DNA of 49,885 nucleotides from an uncultured Gemmatimonadota bacterium (lineage in GTDB: Bacteria; Gemmatimonadota; Gemmatimonadetes; Gemmatimonadales; Gemmatimonadaceae). A program made the translations under genes and the position numbers. The notes beneath the pieces are model-generated. The model had not been told where the DNA came from and did no database searches. It saw nothing but the letters and a program-made list of their open reading frames with translations. Of this stretch, positions 1 through 8,149 are shown in pieces. The first letter of the stretch is position 1. Every line of letters begins with the position of its first letter. The stretch covers positions 1-49,885 of the forward strand of contig CAIUOO010000400.1 in the NCBI GenBank assembly GCA_903900795.1, given 5' to 3'.

Positions 1-94
1 AATGGCTGGACGCACCGTGGGCATCATCCTGTGCGGGGGCAATCTCGATGCGTCTCGCGCTGTTACGGTGTTGTCCGGGGGCACGCCGGTTTGA
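1..94 (+). CDS. C-terminal end of a PLP-dependent threonine/serine dehydratase-like enzyme (partial)
   Basis: Frame from base 2 reads MAGRTVGIILCGGNLDASRAVTVLSGGTPV*, resembling the C-terminal (S/C)GGN segment of fold-II PLP dehydratases; truncated by window start. Confidence 0.5.
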   Translation, partial: MAGRTVGIILCGGNLDASRAVTVLSGGTPV

Positions 95-302
95 GTTTTG
101 GGTGGTTGGTGTGCTTGCGGATGGGTGATGGTCGCCGATGCACCCACCTTTCACCGCTTCCTGCGGGACGTGGTTCTCCACGCTGCCTCATCGCCGCAGG
201 AAAGCCGACGGGGAGTTCCCCACGGGCCGAGCGGCGTGCGCGCCCAAGCCAGCCACCGCACGCACCACGAACAAAGCCGCAAGCACACCACCACCGCAAA
301 AT

Positions 303-1277
303 TCAGGCGCGCGGGTGCGCCTGCCTATAGACCTTTTTGAGGCGTTCGACGCTGGTGTGCGTGTAGATCTGCGTCGTGCTGATACTCGCATGGCCGAGGA
401 GTTCCTGTACGGCGCGCAAATCCGCGCCGCCGTCGACCATGTGCGTGGCGAAGCTGTGCCGCAGCGAGTGCGTGCTCAGCCCCGCTCCTTCGTCGACCGC
501 AGACAGTAGCCCCACGATCGCGTGCTGAATGGCGCGCGGGCTCATGCGCCCGCCGCGTTCACTCAGAAACACGGCCCCGCGCGCAGGCTTCTTGTTGCTC
601 TCCTTCACCTTCGCGAGCAAGGCATCGCGCTTTACGAGGTAATTGCGCAGTGCGCGCTGGGCATGATCACCCAGGGGCACGATGCGCTCCTTGCGCCCCT
701 TGCCGCGCACCTTCACCTGTTGCGCGATGAGATCGAGATCGCCGAGATCGACGCCGCGCAGTTCCGAGAGTCGAAGCCCACTCGAGTAGAACAGCTCGAG
801 CATCGCGACGTTGCGCACATCGGTAAACTCGAGACTCTGCGCGCGTGTGGCCGCGTATTCGAGCAGCGTCTCCGCCTGCCGTTTGTCGAGATAGGCGGGC
901 AGTGTGCGCGGCAGCCGCGGCGACTTGACAGCGCGCGCGGGGTTCACGTCCACCCGTTCATCGCGGTGCATCCAGCGATAGAAGCTGCGCACGGCCGAGA
1001 GCTGACGTGCCACCGAACGTTTAGCGAGTCCACGGCGCGTGCAGTGCGCCATAAATCCGCGGATCTCCGTGCGTCCGAGCGCGTTCCACTGCCATCCGTC
1101 AATGCCATGCGTGCTGGCGAGCCACGTGGAGAACTCGCGCAGATCGCGCCGGTACGCCGAGATGGTGTTGGGCGACAGGTCGCGTTCCTTGGCGAGATGG
1201 ACGAGAAACTCGTCGATCTCGGCGGGAAGTGCCGTGTCGGGCACGTCCGCGTGCGGAAGCGCCGCCTCGTCACTCAT
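303..1277 (-). CDS. xerC: Tyrosine recombinase XerC/XerD family
   Basis: N-terminal SAM-like core-binding domain (FLVHLAKERDLSPNTISAYRRDL) and catalytic motifs (SGLRLSELRGV, HSLRHSFATHMVDGGADLRAVQELLGHASISTTQIYTH). Start set at MSDEAAL, inside the longer ORF. Confidence 0.9.
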   Translation of the reverse strand: MSDEAALPHADVPDTALPAEIDEFLVHLAKERDLSPNTISAYRRDLREFSTWLASTHGIDGWQWNALGRTEIRGFMAHCTRRGLAKRSVARQLSAVRSFYRWMHRDERVDVNPARAVKSPRLPRTLPAYLDKRQAETLLEYAATRAQSLEFTDVRNVAMLELFYSSGLRLSELRGVDLGDLDLIAQQVKVRGKGRKERIVPLGDHAQRALRNYLVKRDALLAKVKESNKKPARGAVFLSERGGRMSPRAIQHAIVGLLSAVDEGAGLSTHSLRHSFATHMVDGGADLRAVQELLGHASISTTQIYTHTSVERLKKVYRQAHPRA

Positions 1278-1284
1278 GTGGGCA

Positions 1285-2649
1285 TTACCCGCGGGTTGCC
1301 ATCGGCGTGATACCCGAGGTATCACGCCACTCGGCCATGGCCGCGAGCGCCCGCTCGGCGAACAGCTCGCGCTTCTTCGCCTTGTCCTTCAGCACCTTGG
1401 GCGCGACGCCTTCGAGCTCATCGAGCAATCCGAAGTTGGCGTTCATGGGCTGAAAGTGTTTGGGGTCGGCTTCGCGCATGTAGCGATAGAGCGCGCCCAT
1501 CATGGTCGCCGGCGGCGGCACCACCGGCGCGTCGCCGGCGATCTGGCGCGCGAGGTTGATACCGGCCATCAAACCGGTGGCACTGCTTTCGGTGTAGCCC
1601 TCAACGCCCGTGATCTGCCCCGCGAACATCAGCATCGGCGCATCGCGTAACGCCAGATGCGGCGACAACGCGGCCGGCGCGTTCACATACGAGTTGCGAT
1701 GAATGGATCCGAAGCGCAGGAACTCCGCTTCGGCCAAGCCCGGGATCATGCGAAACACGCGCGCCTGCTCAGGAATACGCAGGCGGGTCTGAAAGCCGAC
1801 GAGGTTCCACATGCGACCGCCGCGATCTTCCATGCGTAGCTGCACCACGGCGTGCGGACGCGACGTGGAGCGCGGGTCTTGCAGCCCGATCGGCTTCATG
1901 GGGCCGAAGCGCAAGGATTCGCGTCCACGGCGCGCCATTTCTTCGATGGGCATGCACCCCTCAAAGTAGGGCACCGCGTCGAACTCGTGCGCAGTGAACT
2001 GGTCGGCGGTGGTGAGGGCGTCGATGAACGCGTCGTATTCCTCACGCGTGAAGGCGCAGTTGAGATACGCCCCTTCGTCACCGGCTCCGTCCATTGTTTC
2101 CTTGCCCCAGCGTGAGGCGCGGAAGGCAATGGTCTGGTCGATCGACTCCAGCGACACGACCGGCGCGATGGCATCGTAGAACGCCAGCGATTCGACGCCG
2201 AGTCGCGCGCGAATGGCGTCGGCGAGCGCGTCGGAGGTGAGCGGGCCGGTCGCAATGATGCCGACCTCGGGAAGCACCGTGACTTCCTCGCGCGACACGC
2301 GGATACGCGGATGTGCATGAATGCGGTCGTGCACATGCTGCGAGAAGATCTCGCGATCGACTGTAAGCGCCGATCCCCCCGGCACACGCGACTGATCGGC
2401 GCAGTCGAGGATGAGTGAGCCGAGCTGCCGCATTTCGGCTTTCAGCAAGCCGTGCGCGTTGCTGGTTTCGGTGCTCTTGAACGTGTTCGAGCAGACGAGC
2501 TCACCGAGCTTCTCGGTACGATGCGCGGCGGTGCCGCGGACGGGGCGCATTTCGTGAACCACCACGGTATGACCGCGTTCGGCGAGCTGCCAGGCGGCTT
2601 CGCTTCCGGCGAGTCCGCCGCCGATCACCTGCACTTCGTTGGATGCCAT
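1285..2649 (-). CDS. trmFO: Methylenetetrahydrofolate--tRNA-(uracil-5-)-methyltransferase TrmFO
   Basis: FAD-binding N-terminus VIGGGLAGSEAAWQLAERGHTVVVHEMRP, CSNTFKS, GQITGVEGYTESSATGLMAGINLAR; located between topA and xerC as is common. Confidence 0.95.
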   Translation of the reverse strand: MASNEVQVIGGGLAGSEAAWQLAERGHTVVVHEMRPVRGTAAHRTEKLGELVCSNTFKSTETSNAHGLLKAEMRQLGSLILDCADQSRVPGGSALTVDREIFSQHVHDRIHAHPRIRVSREEVTVLPEVGIIATGPLTSDALADAIRARLGVESLAFYDAIAPVVSLESIDQTIAFRASRWGKETMDGAGDEGAYLNCAFTREEYDAFIDALTTADQFTAHEFDAVPYFEGCMPIEEMARRGRESLRFGPMKPIGLQDPRSTSRPHAVVQLRMEDRGGRMWNLVGFQTRLRIPEQARVFRMIPGLAEAEFLRFGSIHRNSYVNAPAALSPHLALRDAPMLMFAGQITGVEGYTESSATGLMAGINLARQIAGDAPVVPPPATMMGALYRYMREADPKHFQPMNANFGLLDELEGVAPKVLKDKAKKRELFAERALAAMAEWRDTSGITPMATRG

Positions 2650-3111
2650 GCGTGAAGTCTAACGGCTCGCGCTGTCGCTGGTTCGTGGTGCGCGCGGCGG
2701 CTGGTCCGGTGTGGACGCTCGTGCGGCATCGGGGGGCAGTGGTGCGCGTGAGCGCGACTTGACGGCGGTCAGCGCGCGGGGCTCACGCATGGCCGAGTCG
2801 GACGCGCGCGATCGGCGGCCGGAATGGGCGGATGCGACCAGCCGCGTGGCGGGACTCGTCGCGGCGCCACGGAGCGCGCGCACTTCGCCGCCGCGACGGG
2901 CTTCGGCGCGTTCGGCCGGGCCATGGTACGCGTACGACGCAGCCCGTCCCGGGCCGTGGGTCCCCGCGGCGAATCTCTGCGGGGGTGACGCCGGCGCCGG
3001 AGCGTAGCGACAGGCGCACGGCCACCCCCGCAGCAATTTCGCCAAGGGGATCCCACGGGTCGGGCCGGGCGTCTCGCGCACTCCAACACCCACAGCCCAC
3101 AGCCCACAGCA

Positions 3112-3150
3112 AAACGGTCGCACCAGGCAAAAATGCCCGTGCGACCGTTT
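3112..3150 (-). terminator. Hairpin downstream of topA
   Basis: Perfect 12-bp arms aaacggtcgcac ... gtgcgaccgttt, 25 bp past the topA stop, followed on the minus strand by ttttgc. Confidence 0.6.
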
Positions 3151-3174
3151 CACGACCCATCCAACCCGAGCCGG

Positions 3175-5790
3175 TCAGGCCACTTCGGCCACCAGTTCGG
3201 CTTCGTCCGGGCTCGGTACGTCCCACTCGTTCGCGCACTTGAGACACTTCCGGAACGCGCCGCGGGTCTTGTTGCTCTTGGCCTCGGCCCCCACGTATCC
3301 GCACTCCGGGCACGCTTCCGCCACAGGCTTGTCCCACACCACGAAATCGCAGTTGGGATAATTCTCACAGCCGTAGAACGCCTTGCCACGCTTTTTGCTG
3401 CGTCGCTCCGCGATCTCGCCGCCGTCCTTGGGACACTTCACGCCGGTGGGCATGGAGCGCGTGCCGCGGCACTTGGGAAACTTGGAGCAGCCCAGGAAAT
3501 CACCAGAGCGACCGTGACGCACCACCATGGCTTCACCGCACTCCTGACATTTGTACTTTGTGAGCTCGGCCGGCTTCTTCTCGCCCTTGATGGGGCGCGT
3601 GTACTTGCACGCCTTCGGGTGATGCTCACAGGCCACGAACGGCCCGAAGAACCCACCCTTGGCCACGAGCTTGCCACCGCAATCGGGACACTTCTCGGTG
3701 GCGAGCGCCGACAGGTCGTACGCTTCGCCGATGAGGACGTCAAGATCGTTGTCGTTCAGCGTGGCCTGGAACGGCGTCCAGAAATCGGTGAGCGCGCGCA
3801 CCCACCCCAGTTCGCCATCAGCGATCTTGTCGAGTTCCCCTTCCATCTGCGCCGTAAACTGCACGTTGAAGATGGCGGGAAATTTCTTGACCATGACCTT
3901 CTCGACCGTCTCGCCCAAGGGCGTAGGAAAGAAGCGCCGCTGTTCGAGCAACACGTAGCGTCGTTCGGCCAGCACCGAGATGATCGACGCATACGTGGAC
4001 GGCCGGCCGATGCCCAAGCGCTCGAGCTCCTTGACCAGCGAGGCTTCAGAGAAGCGCGGCGGTGGTGCGGTGAAGTGCTGCGTCGGCGTGATCGCCTTGA
4101 CCGGCACCGACTCGTTGAGCTCGAGGTACGGCAACGCCTGCTCGTCTTCGAGCGCCTTGGCGTCGCCCTCTTCGCGCGCTTCACGATAGAGCGTGAGGAA
4201 GCCGTCGAACTTGATAACTGAGCCGGTGGCGCGGAACAGGTAGGAACGCCCCGTCGTGGGGATGTCGAAATCGACGGTCGTGGTGTCGAACACAGCCGGA
4301 GCCATCTGCGACGCCATGAAGCGTTTCCAGATCAGTTCATAGAGTTTGAACTGGTCGGCGGTGAGCTTCTTGGCCAAACGATCGTCGGGACGGCGCGTGG
4401 GCTCGGTGGGACGCACGCCTTCGTGCGCGTCCTGCGCGTTCGCCTTGCCGCTCGGGTACAGCTGCATGCCGGCCGCGAGGTACGACTCGCCGTATTCCGC
4501 CTTCAGCCAATCACGCGCCGCACCAGCCGCCGTTTCCGACACGCGTGAGGAGTCGGTTCGCATGTAGGTGATGAGACCGACCTGCCCTTCCTCGCCGCCG
4601 ACGTCGATGCCTTCGTACAGATCCTGCGCCAAGCGCATGGTGCGCTTGGAGCCAAAGCCCAACTTCTTGGCGGCTTCCTGCTGCAGCGTGGACGTGGTGA
4701 ACGGCGCCGCCGGATTCTTGCGCTTTTCGCGACGCTTGACCTCGGTGACGGTGAACTGCGTCCGGCCCTTGAGGTCCGCAAGAATGCGCCCAGCCTCATC
4801 ACCGGTCGGAATTTCCGGCTTACTGCCGTCGATCTGATGCAACTTCGCGGTAAACGGCTGCGTGCCCTTCTGCAGGTCGGCCGCAATGCTCCAGTACTCC
4901 ACTGGCGTGAACGCGCGGATCTCGCGCTCGCGCTCGACGATGATGCGGAGCGCCACGGTTTGCACGCGACCGGCCGACAGCCCCTTCTTGACGGTCTTCC
5001 ACAGCACCGGGCTGGCCTTGTAGCCGACGAGGCGATCGAGCACACGACGAGCCTGCTGGGCATCGACCTTTTTGTTGTCGATGTCCATCGGGTTCGCCAT
5101 AGACTCTTGCACCTTGGCTTTCGTGATCTCGTGGAACATCACGCGGCGGATCGGCGCCGTGACGGCGTATCGAGGTGGCTGCGTGAAATACTGCTCGACA
5201 TGCCAGCCGATCGCCTCACCTTCGCGATCAGGGTCGGTCGCGATGAAAATCTCGCGAGCGCCCTTCGCCACTCGCTTGAGTTCGGTAAGGATGTCTTCCT
5301 TGCCCTCGATCGTGACGTAGTCGGGAGCGAAGCCGTGCTCGATGTCGATGCCGAGTTTCTTGGCCGGCAGGTCGCGCACGTGCCCGACCGTTGCCTTGAC
5401 CGTGAAGCCCTTGCCGAGGTACTTGCCGATGGTTTTGGCCTTGGCCGGCGACTCGACGATGACCAGCGTGGTCCCACCGGCGGGCGCGGGTTCGTCGTCG
5501 TCCGGGGCCGCGTCGACAATGCGGGCTCGGCTGCGCGCCTTGGTGCTGGTGGCCTTTTTCGCAGCAGTCTTCGAGGCCGCCTTTTTCGCGACGGTTTTCG
5601 AGGCGGCCGAGGCCGACTTTGCGGTCGGCTTACGCGCAGCCAACGGCTCAGCCGCCAGCCCTGCGGACGTCTTTACCGTTTTCTTCGCGGCCTTTTTGGC
5701 GGCCTTTTTGGCCACCTTCTTGACGGCTTTCTTCGCGACGGGCTTGGACAGGCTCGTCCCCGCCGCGGTCGTGCCCTTCTTGATTGGCAT
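3175..5790 (-). CDS. topA: DNA topoisomerase I with Lys/Ala-rich N-terminal extension and C-terminal zinc ribbons
   Basis: TLVIVESPAKAKTIGKYLG, ATDPDREGEAIGWH, LSAGRVQTVALR, YMRTDSSRVS; several CxxC zinc-ribbon repeats (EKCPDCGG..., YKCQECGE..., VKCPKDGG...). Start chosen at MPIKKGTT. Confidence 0.95.
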   Translation of the reverse strand: MPIKKGTTAAGTSLSKPVAKKAVKKVAKKAAKKAAKKTVKTSAGLAAEPLAARKPTAKSASAASKTVAKKAASKTAAKKATSTKARSRARIVDAAPDDDEPAPAGGTTLVIVESPAKAKTIGKYLGKGFTVKATVGHVRDLPAKKLGIDIEHGFAPDYVTIEGKEDILTELKRVAKGAREIFIATDPDREGEAIGWHVEQYFTQPPRYAVTAPIRRVMFHEITKAKVQESMANPMDIDNKKVDAQQARRVLDRLVGYKASPVLWKTVKKGLSAGRVQTVALRIIVEREREIRAFTPVEYWSIAADLQKGTQPFTAKLHQIDGSKPEIPTGDEAGRILADLKGRTQFTVTEVKRREKRKNPAAPFTTSTLQQEAAKKLGFGSKRTMRLAQDLYEGIDVGGEEGQVGLITYMRTDSSRVSETAAGAARDWLKAEYGESYLAAGMQLYPSGKANAQDAHEGVRPTEPTRRPDDRLAKKLTADQFKLYELIWKRFMASQMAPAVFDTTTVDFDIPTTGRSYLFRATGSVIKFDGFLTLYREAREEGDAKALEDEQALPYLELNESVPVKAITPTQHFTAPPPRFSEASLVKELERLGIGRPSTYASIISVLAERRYVLLEQRRFFPTPLGETVEKVMVKKFPAIFNVQFTAQMEGELDKIADGELGWVRALTDFWTPFQATLNDNDLDVLIGEAYDLSALATEKCPDCGGKLVAKGGFFGPFVACEHHPKACKYTRPIKGEKKPAELTKYKCQECGEAMVVRHGRSGDFLGCSKFPKCRGTRSMPTGVKCPKDGGEIAERRSKKRGKAFYGCENYPNCDFVVWDKPVAEACPECGYVGAEAKSNKTRGAFRKCLKCANEWDVPSPDEAELVAEVA

Positions 5791-5794
5791 CAGA

Positions 5795-6223
5795 TCAGTG
5801 TACCTGGGATCGCTCACCGTCCATCGCCCCATCATCGAACCCCACGTCCTCCGCGATACCACGGATGTCCGCGAGGCTGATGCGGCCGTCGATGTGGACC
5901 AGCGCGCGCTCCACCAACTGCTCAAAATCGTTGAGATTCACCGCTCCGGAGCCACCCAGCATCACCAGGTAGCCCCAGGCTTCGGCGGTAAACCGTCCGC
6001 GCTCGTGCGGCCCCTGAACGCGGAGCGGCCCGTTGCGCGACATCACAGCGCCACCCGATCCGCGGGGTGGTGCAGTATCGCTATAAAGGAGTGAAAGAAT
6101 CTCACCAATCTGTCGCCGGTCGTACCCTTGCGACGACAGATAGGCTTCAACCTCCACGACATCCGTGTCGGCCGCGAATCGTTCGCGCAAATCATCGATG
6201 ACAGGTGTCCACCGATCGTTCAT
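5795..6223 (-). CDS. DUF494/Smg-like protein
   Basis: Weak similarity to Smg/DUF494 (RFTAEAWGYLVMLGGSGAVNLNDFEQLVERAL); 4-bp gap to topA, matching the known smg-topA neighbourhood. Confidence 0.55.
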   Translation of the reverse strand: MNDRWTPVIDDLRERFAADTDVVEVEAYLSSQGYDRRQIGEILSLLYSDTAPPRGSGGAVMSRNGPLRVQGPHERGRFTAEAWGYLVMLGGSGAVNLNDFEQLVERALVHIDGRISLADIRGIAEDVGFDDGAMDGERSQVH

Positions 6224-6226
6224 CGC

Positions 6227-6778
6227 CTAACCTATCCTCGGAGTCCCGTCGTGGGCAAGCGCCACCACGGAATCAATAAGTCGTTGTGAGTCAACAGCTT
6301 CCACGTTTATCGTCACGTCGGCGAGCGCATACAGTCCCGATCGCCGGTCCCACAAGGACTGCATGGCCATGGCCGGGTCCGCTTCAGCGAGCAACGGTCG
6401 AACGTTCCGCGACCGAGTCAGGCGTCGCAGCGCCTCCCTCGGGGAAATCTGTAAATGAATGATACGCCCCAGCGGACGCAGGAGCGCCATGACACCCGGA
6501 ATAGTGACCCAGCCTCCCCCCGGCGCCAGCACCATCGGCGGCGCGGCGGCCAGTTCCTGTGTGAGCGCATACTCCAACGCACGAAACGCCGCTTCCCCGC
6601 GCTCGGCGAAGATACGCGCCACCGACAGCCCTTCCCGCTTCTCAATTTCGGCATCGAAGTCCAGAAACGGACGCGATAGGCGCCTCGCAACCGCACGCCC
6701 GACGGTGGACTTCCCGGAACCCGGTAGCCCGACGAGCACCACGTGCCCATCGATCTGAAGGCCGGCTGGCTGGGTCAC
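6227..6778 (-). CDS. aroK: Shikimate kinase
   Basis: P-loop LVGLPGSGKSTVGRAVARRL, FLDFDAEIEKREG, LAPGGGWV; overlaps the aroC stop. Confidence 0.9.
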   Translation of the reverse strand: MTQPAGLQIDGHVVLVGLPGSGKSTVGRAVARRLSRPFLDFDAEIEKREGLSVARIFAERGEAAFRALEYALTQELAAAPPMVLAPGGGWVTIPGVMALLRPLGRIIHLQISPREALRRLTRSRNVRPLLAEADPAMAMQSLWDRRSGLYALADVTINVEAVDSQRLIDSVVALAHDGTPRIG

Positions 6779-7965
6779 CCAACCCGCTCGTCCAATCGAG
6801 CCAGATACGCGTCGAAATTCCTCCGCACCTCGCCCAGCGAGTCGCCCCCGAACTTTTCCAGCACGGCATCGGCCAACACGAACGCCGCCATCGCCTCGGC
6901 AATCACTCCCATGGCGGGAACCGCGGTGACGTCGCTTCGTTCTGCCACGGCTGAGGCCGCCTGTCCCGTCGCAACGTCCACGGTACCGAGTGGACGCATC
7001 AGGGTCGAGATGGGCTTCATCGCGACGCGAATGACCAGTTCCTCGCCGGTGGTCATGCCGCCTTCGGTGCCCCCCGCGCGGTTCGTCGTCCGACGCACGT
7101 GGCCCGTCCGGGTGTTCCCCGGTGCGGCCTCGATCTCGTCGTGCACCTCAGCACCGGTGCGGCGGGCCGTCTCGAACCCCAGTCCGATTTCCACGCCCTT
7201 AACGGCCGGAATGGACAGCATGGCCTGCCCCAACCGTCCATCGAGGCGTCGGTCCCACGACACGTGAGAGCCGAGTCCGACGGGCAGGCCGGTGACGACG
7301 ACCTCGCAGATGCCGCCCAACGTGTTGCCATCCTTCTTGGCCGCATCGATGCGCGCGATCATCTCGGACTCGGCCGCAGCATCGAGCGTCCGCAACGGCG
7401 ACGCGTCCGCGGCGGCATTGATGTCGGGAGGCATCACGGATGGGCGGGCCGCATTGACCCCGCCCAGGTGCACCAGGTGCGAACCGACCCGGATGCCCAG
7501 TTCGCGCAGGAGCACGCGACAGACGGCACCGGAGGCCACGCGCGCGGTCGTCTCACGGGCCGAGGCACGCTCGAGAATGTCGCGGGCGTCGGTGCGATCG
7601 TATTTGAGCAGTCCCGTGAGATCGGCGTGTCCCGGACGCACCCGCGTCACCTGCCGCTTCCGGGGGCCGTCGGCGTCGCCGTCGCGCGGCGCCGGGTCCA
7701 TGATCTCGAGCCAGTTCTTCCAATCGCTGTTGCGGATCAGCATCGAGATCGGCGAGCCGAGCGTCTCGCCGGCGCGCACGCCCGACAGAAACTCGATGCG
7801 ATCGGTTTCGATCTGCATGCGGCGTCCCCGGCCGTACCCCTGCTGTCGGCGGGCGAGATCGGTGTCGACGTCGGCGGCCAGCAAGGGGACGCCGGCCGGC
7901 AGGCCTTCGAGGATCGAGACGAGCGCCGGGCCATGGGACTCGCCGGCGGTGGTAAAGCGGAGCAT
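6775..7965 (-). CDS. aroC: Chorismate synthase
   Basis: MLRFTTAGESHGPALVSILEGLPAG, RRQQGYGRGRRMQIE, RPGHADLTGLLKY, RASARETTARVASGAV; start set at ATG 7965. Confidence 0.95.
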   Translation of the reverse strand: MLRFTTAGESHGPALVSILEGLPAGVPLLAADVDTDLARRQQGYGRGRRMQIETDRIEFLSGVRAGETLGSPISMLIRNSDWKNWLEIMDPAPRDGDADGPRKRQVTRVRPGHADLTGLLKYDRTDARDILERASARETTARVASGAVCRVLLRELGIRVGSHLVHLGGVNAARPSVMPPDINAAADASPLRTLDAAAESEMIARIDAAKKDGNTLGGICEVVVTGLPVGLGSHVSWDRRLDGRLGQAMLSIPAVKGVEIGLGFETARRTGAEVHDEIEAAPGNTRTGHVRRTTNRAGGTEGGMTTGEELVIRVAMKPISTLMRPLGTVDVATGQAASAVAERSDVTAVPAMGVIAEAMAAFVLADAVLEKFGGDSLGEVRRNFDAYLARLDERVG

Positions 7966-8085
7966 GAGTGTGCGAAGCAGACGCGAACGGACGCCAGTAG
8001 TGCCGAGATCGATGTCACAACGTATGACGTGACACCGCGCGACGGGAGCGTTGCGCCGGAAGCGCGTGGCCCAGACTACGACACA

Positions 8086-8109
8086 GCCCCGGAGCGAGTG
8101 CCCCGGGGC
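8086..8109 (-). terminator. GC-rich hairpin downstream of the pil-operon lipoprotein
   Basis: gccccgg ... ccggggc arms; no clear U tract. Confidence 0.35.
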
Positions 8110-8149
8110 CGTACCGATTCCCCTGCGGGTGCTGGCGCCGACCGCGTCG

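Noticed and set aside
522-1310. 262-aa plus-strand ORF opposite xerC
   Set aside because: Antisense shadow ORF; no domain recognised
2650-3111. Possible gene between trmFO and topA (several overlapping ORFs on both strands)
   Set aside because: No ORF has recognisable motifs, and frames on both strands are Arg/Ala-rich as expected for GC-rich non-coding sequence
3133-5880. Long plus-strand ORFs (362 and 347 aa) opposite topA
   Set aside because: Antisense to topA; low-complexity composition without family motifs
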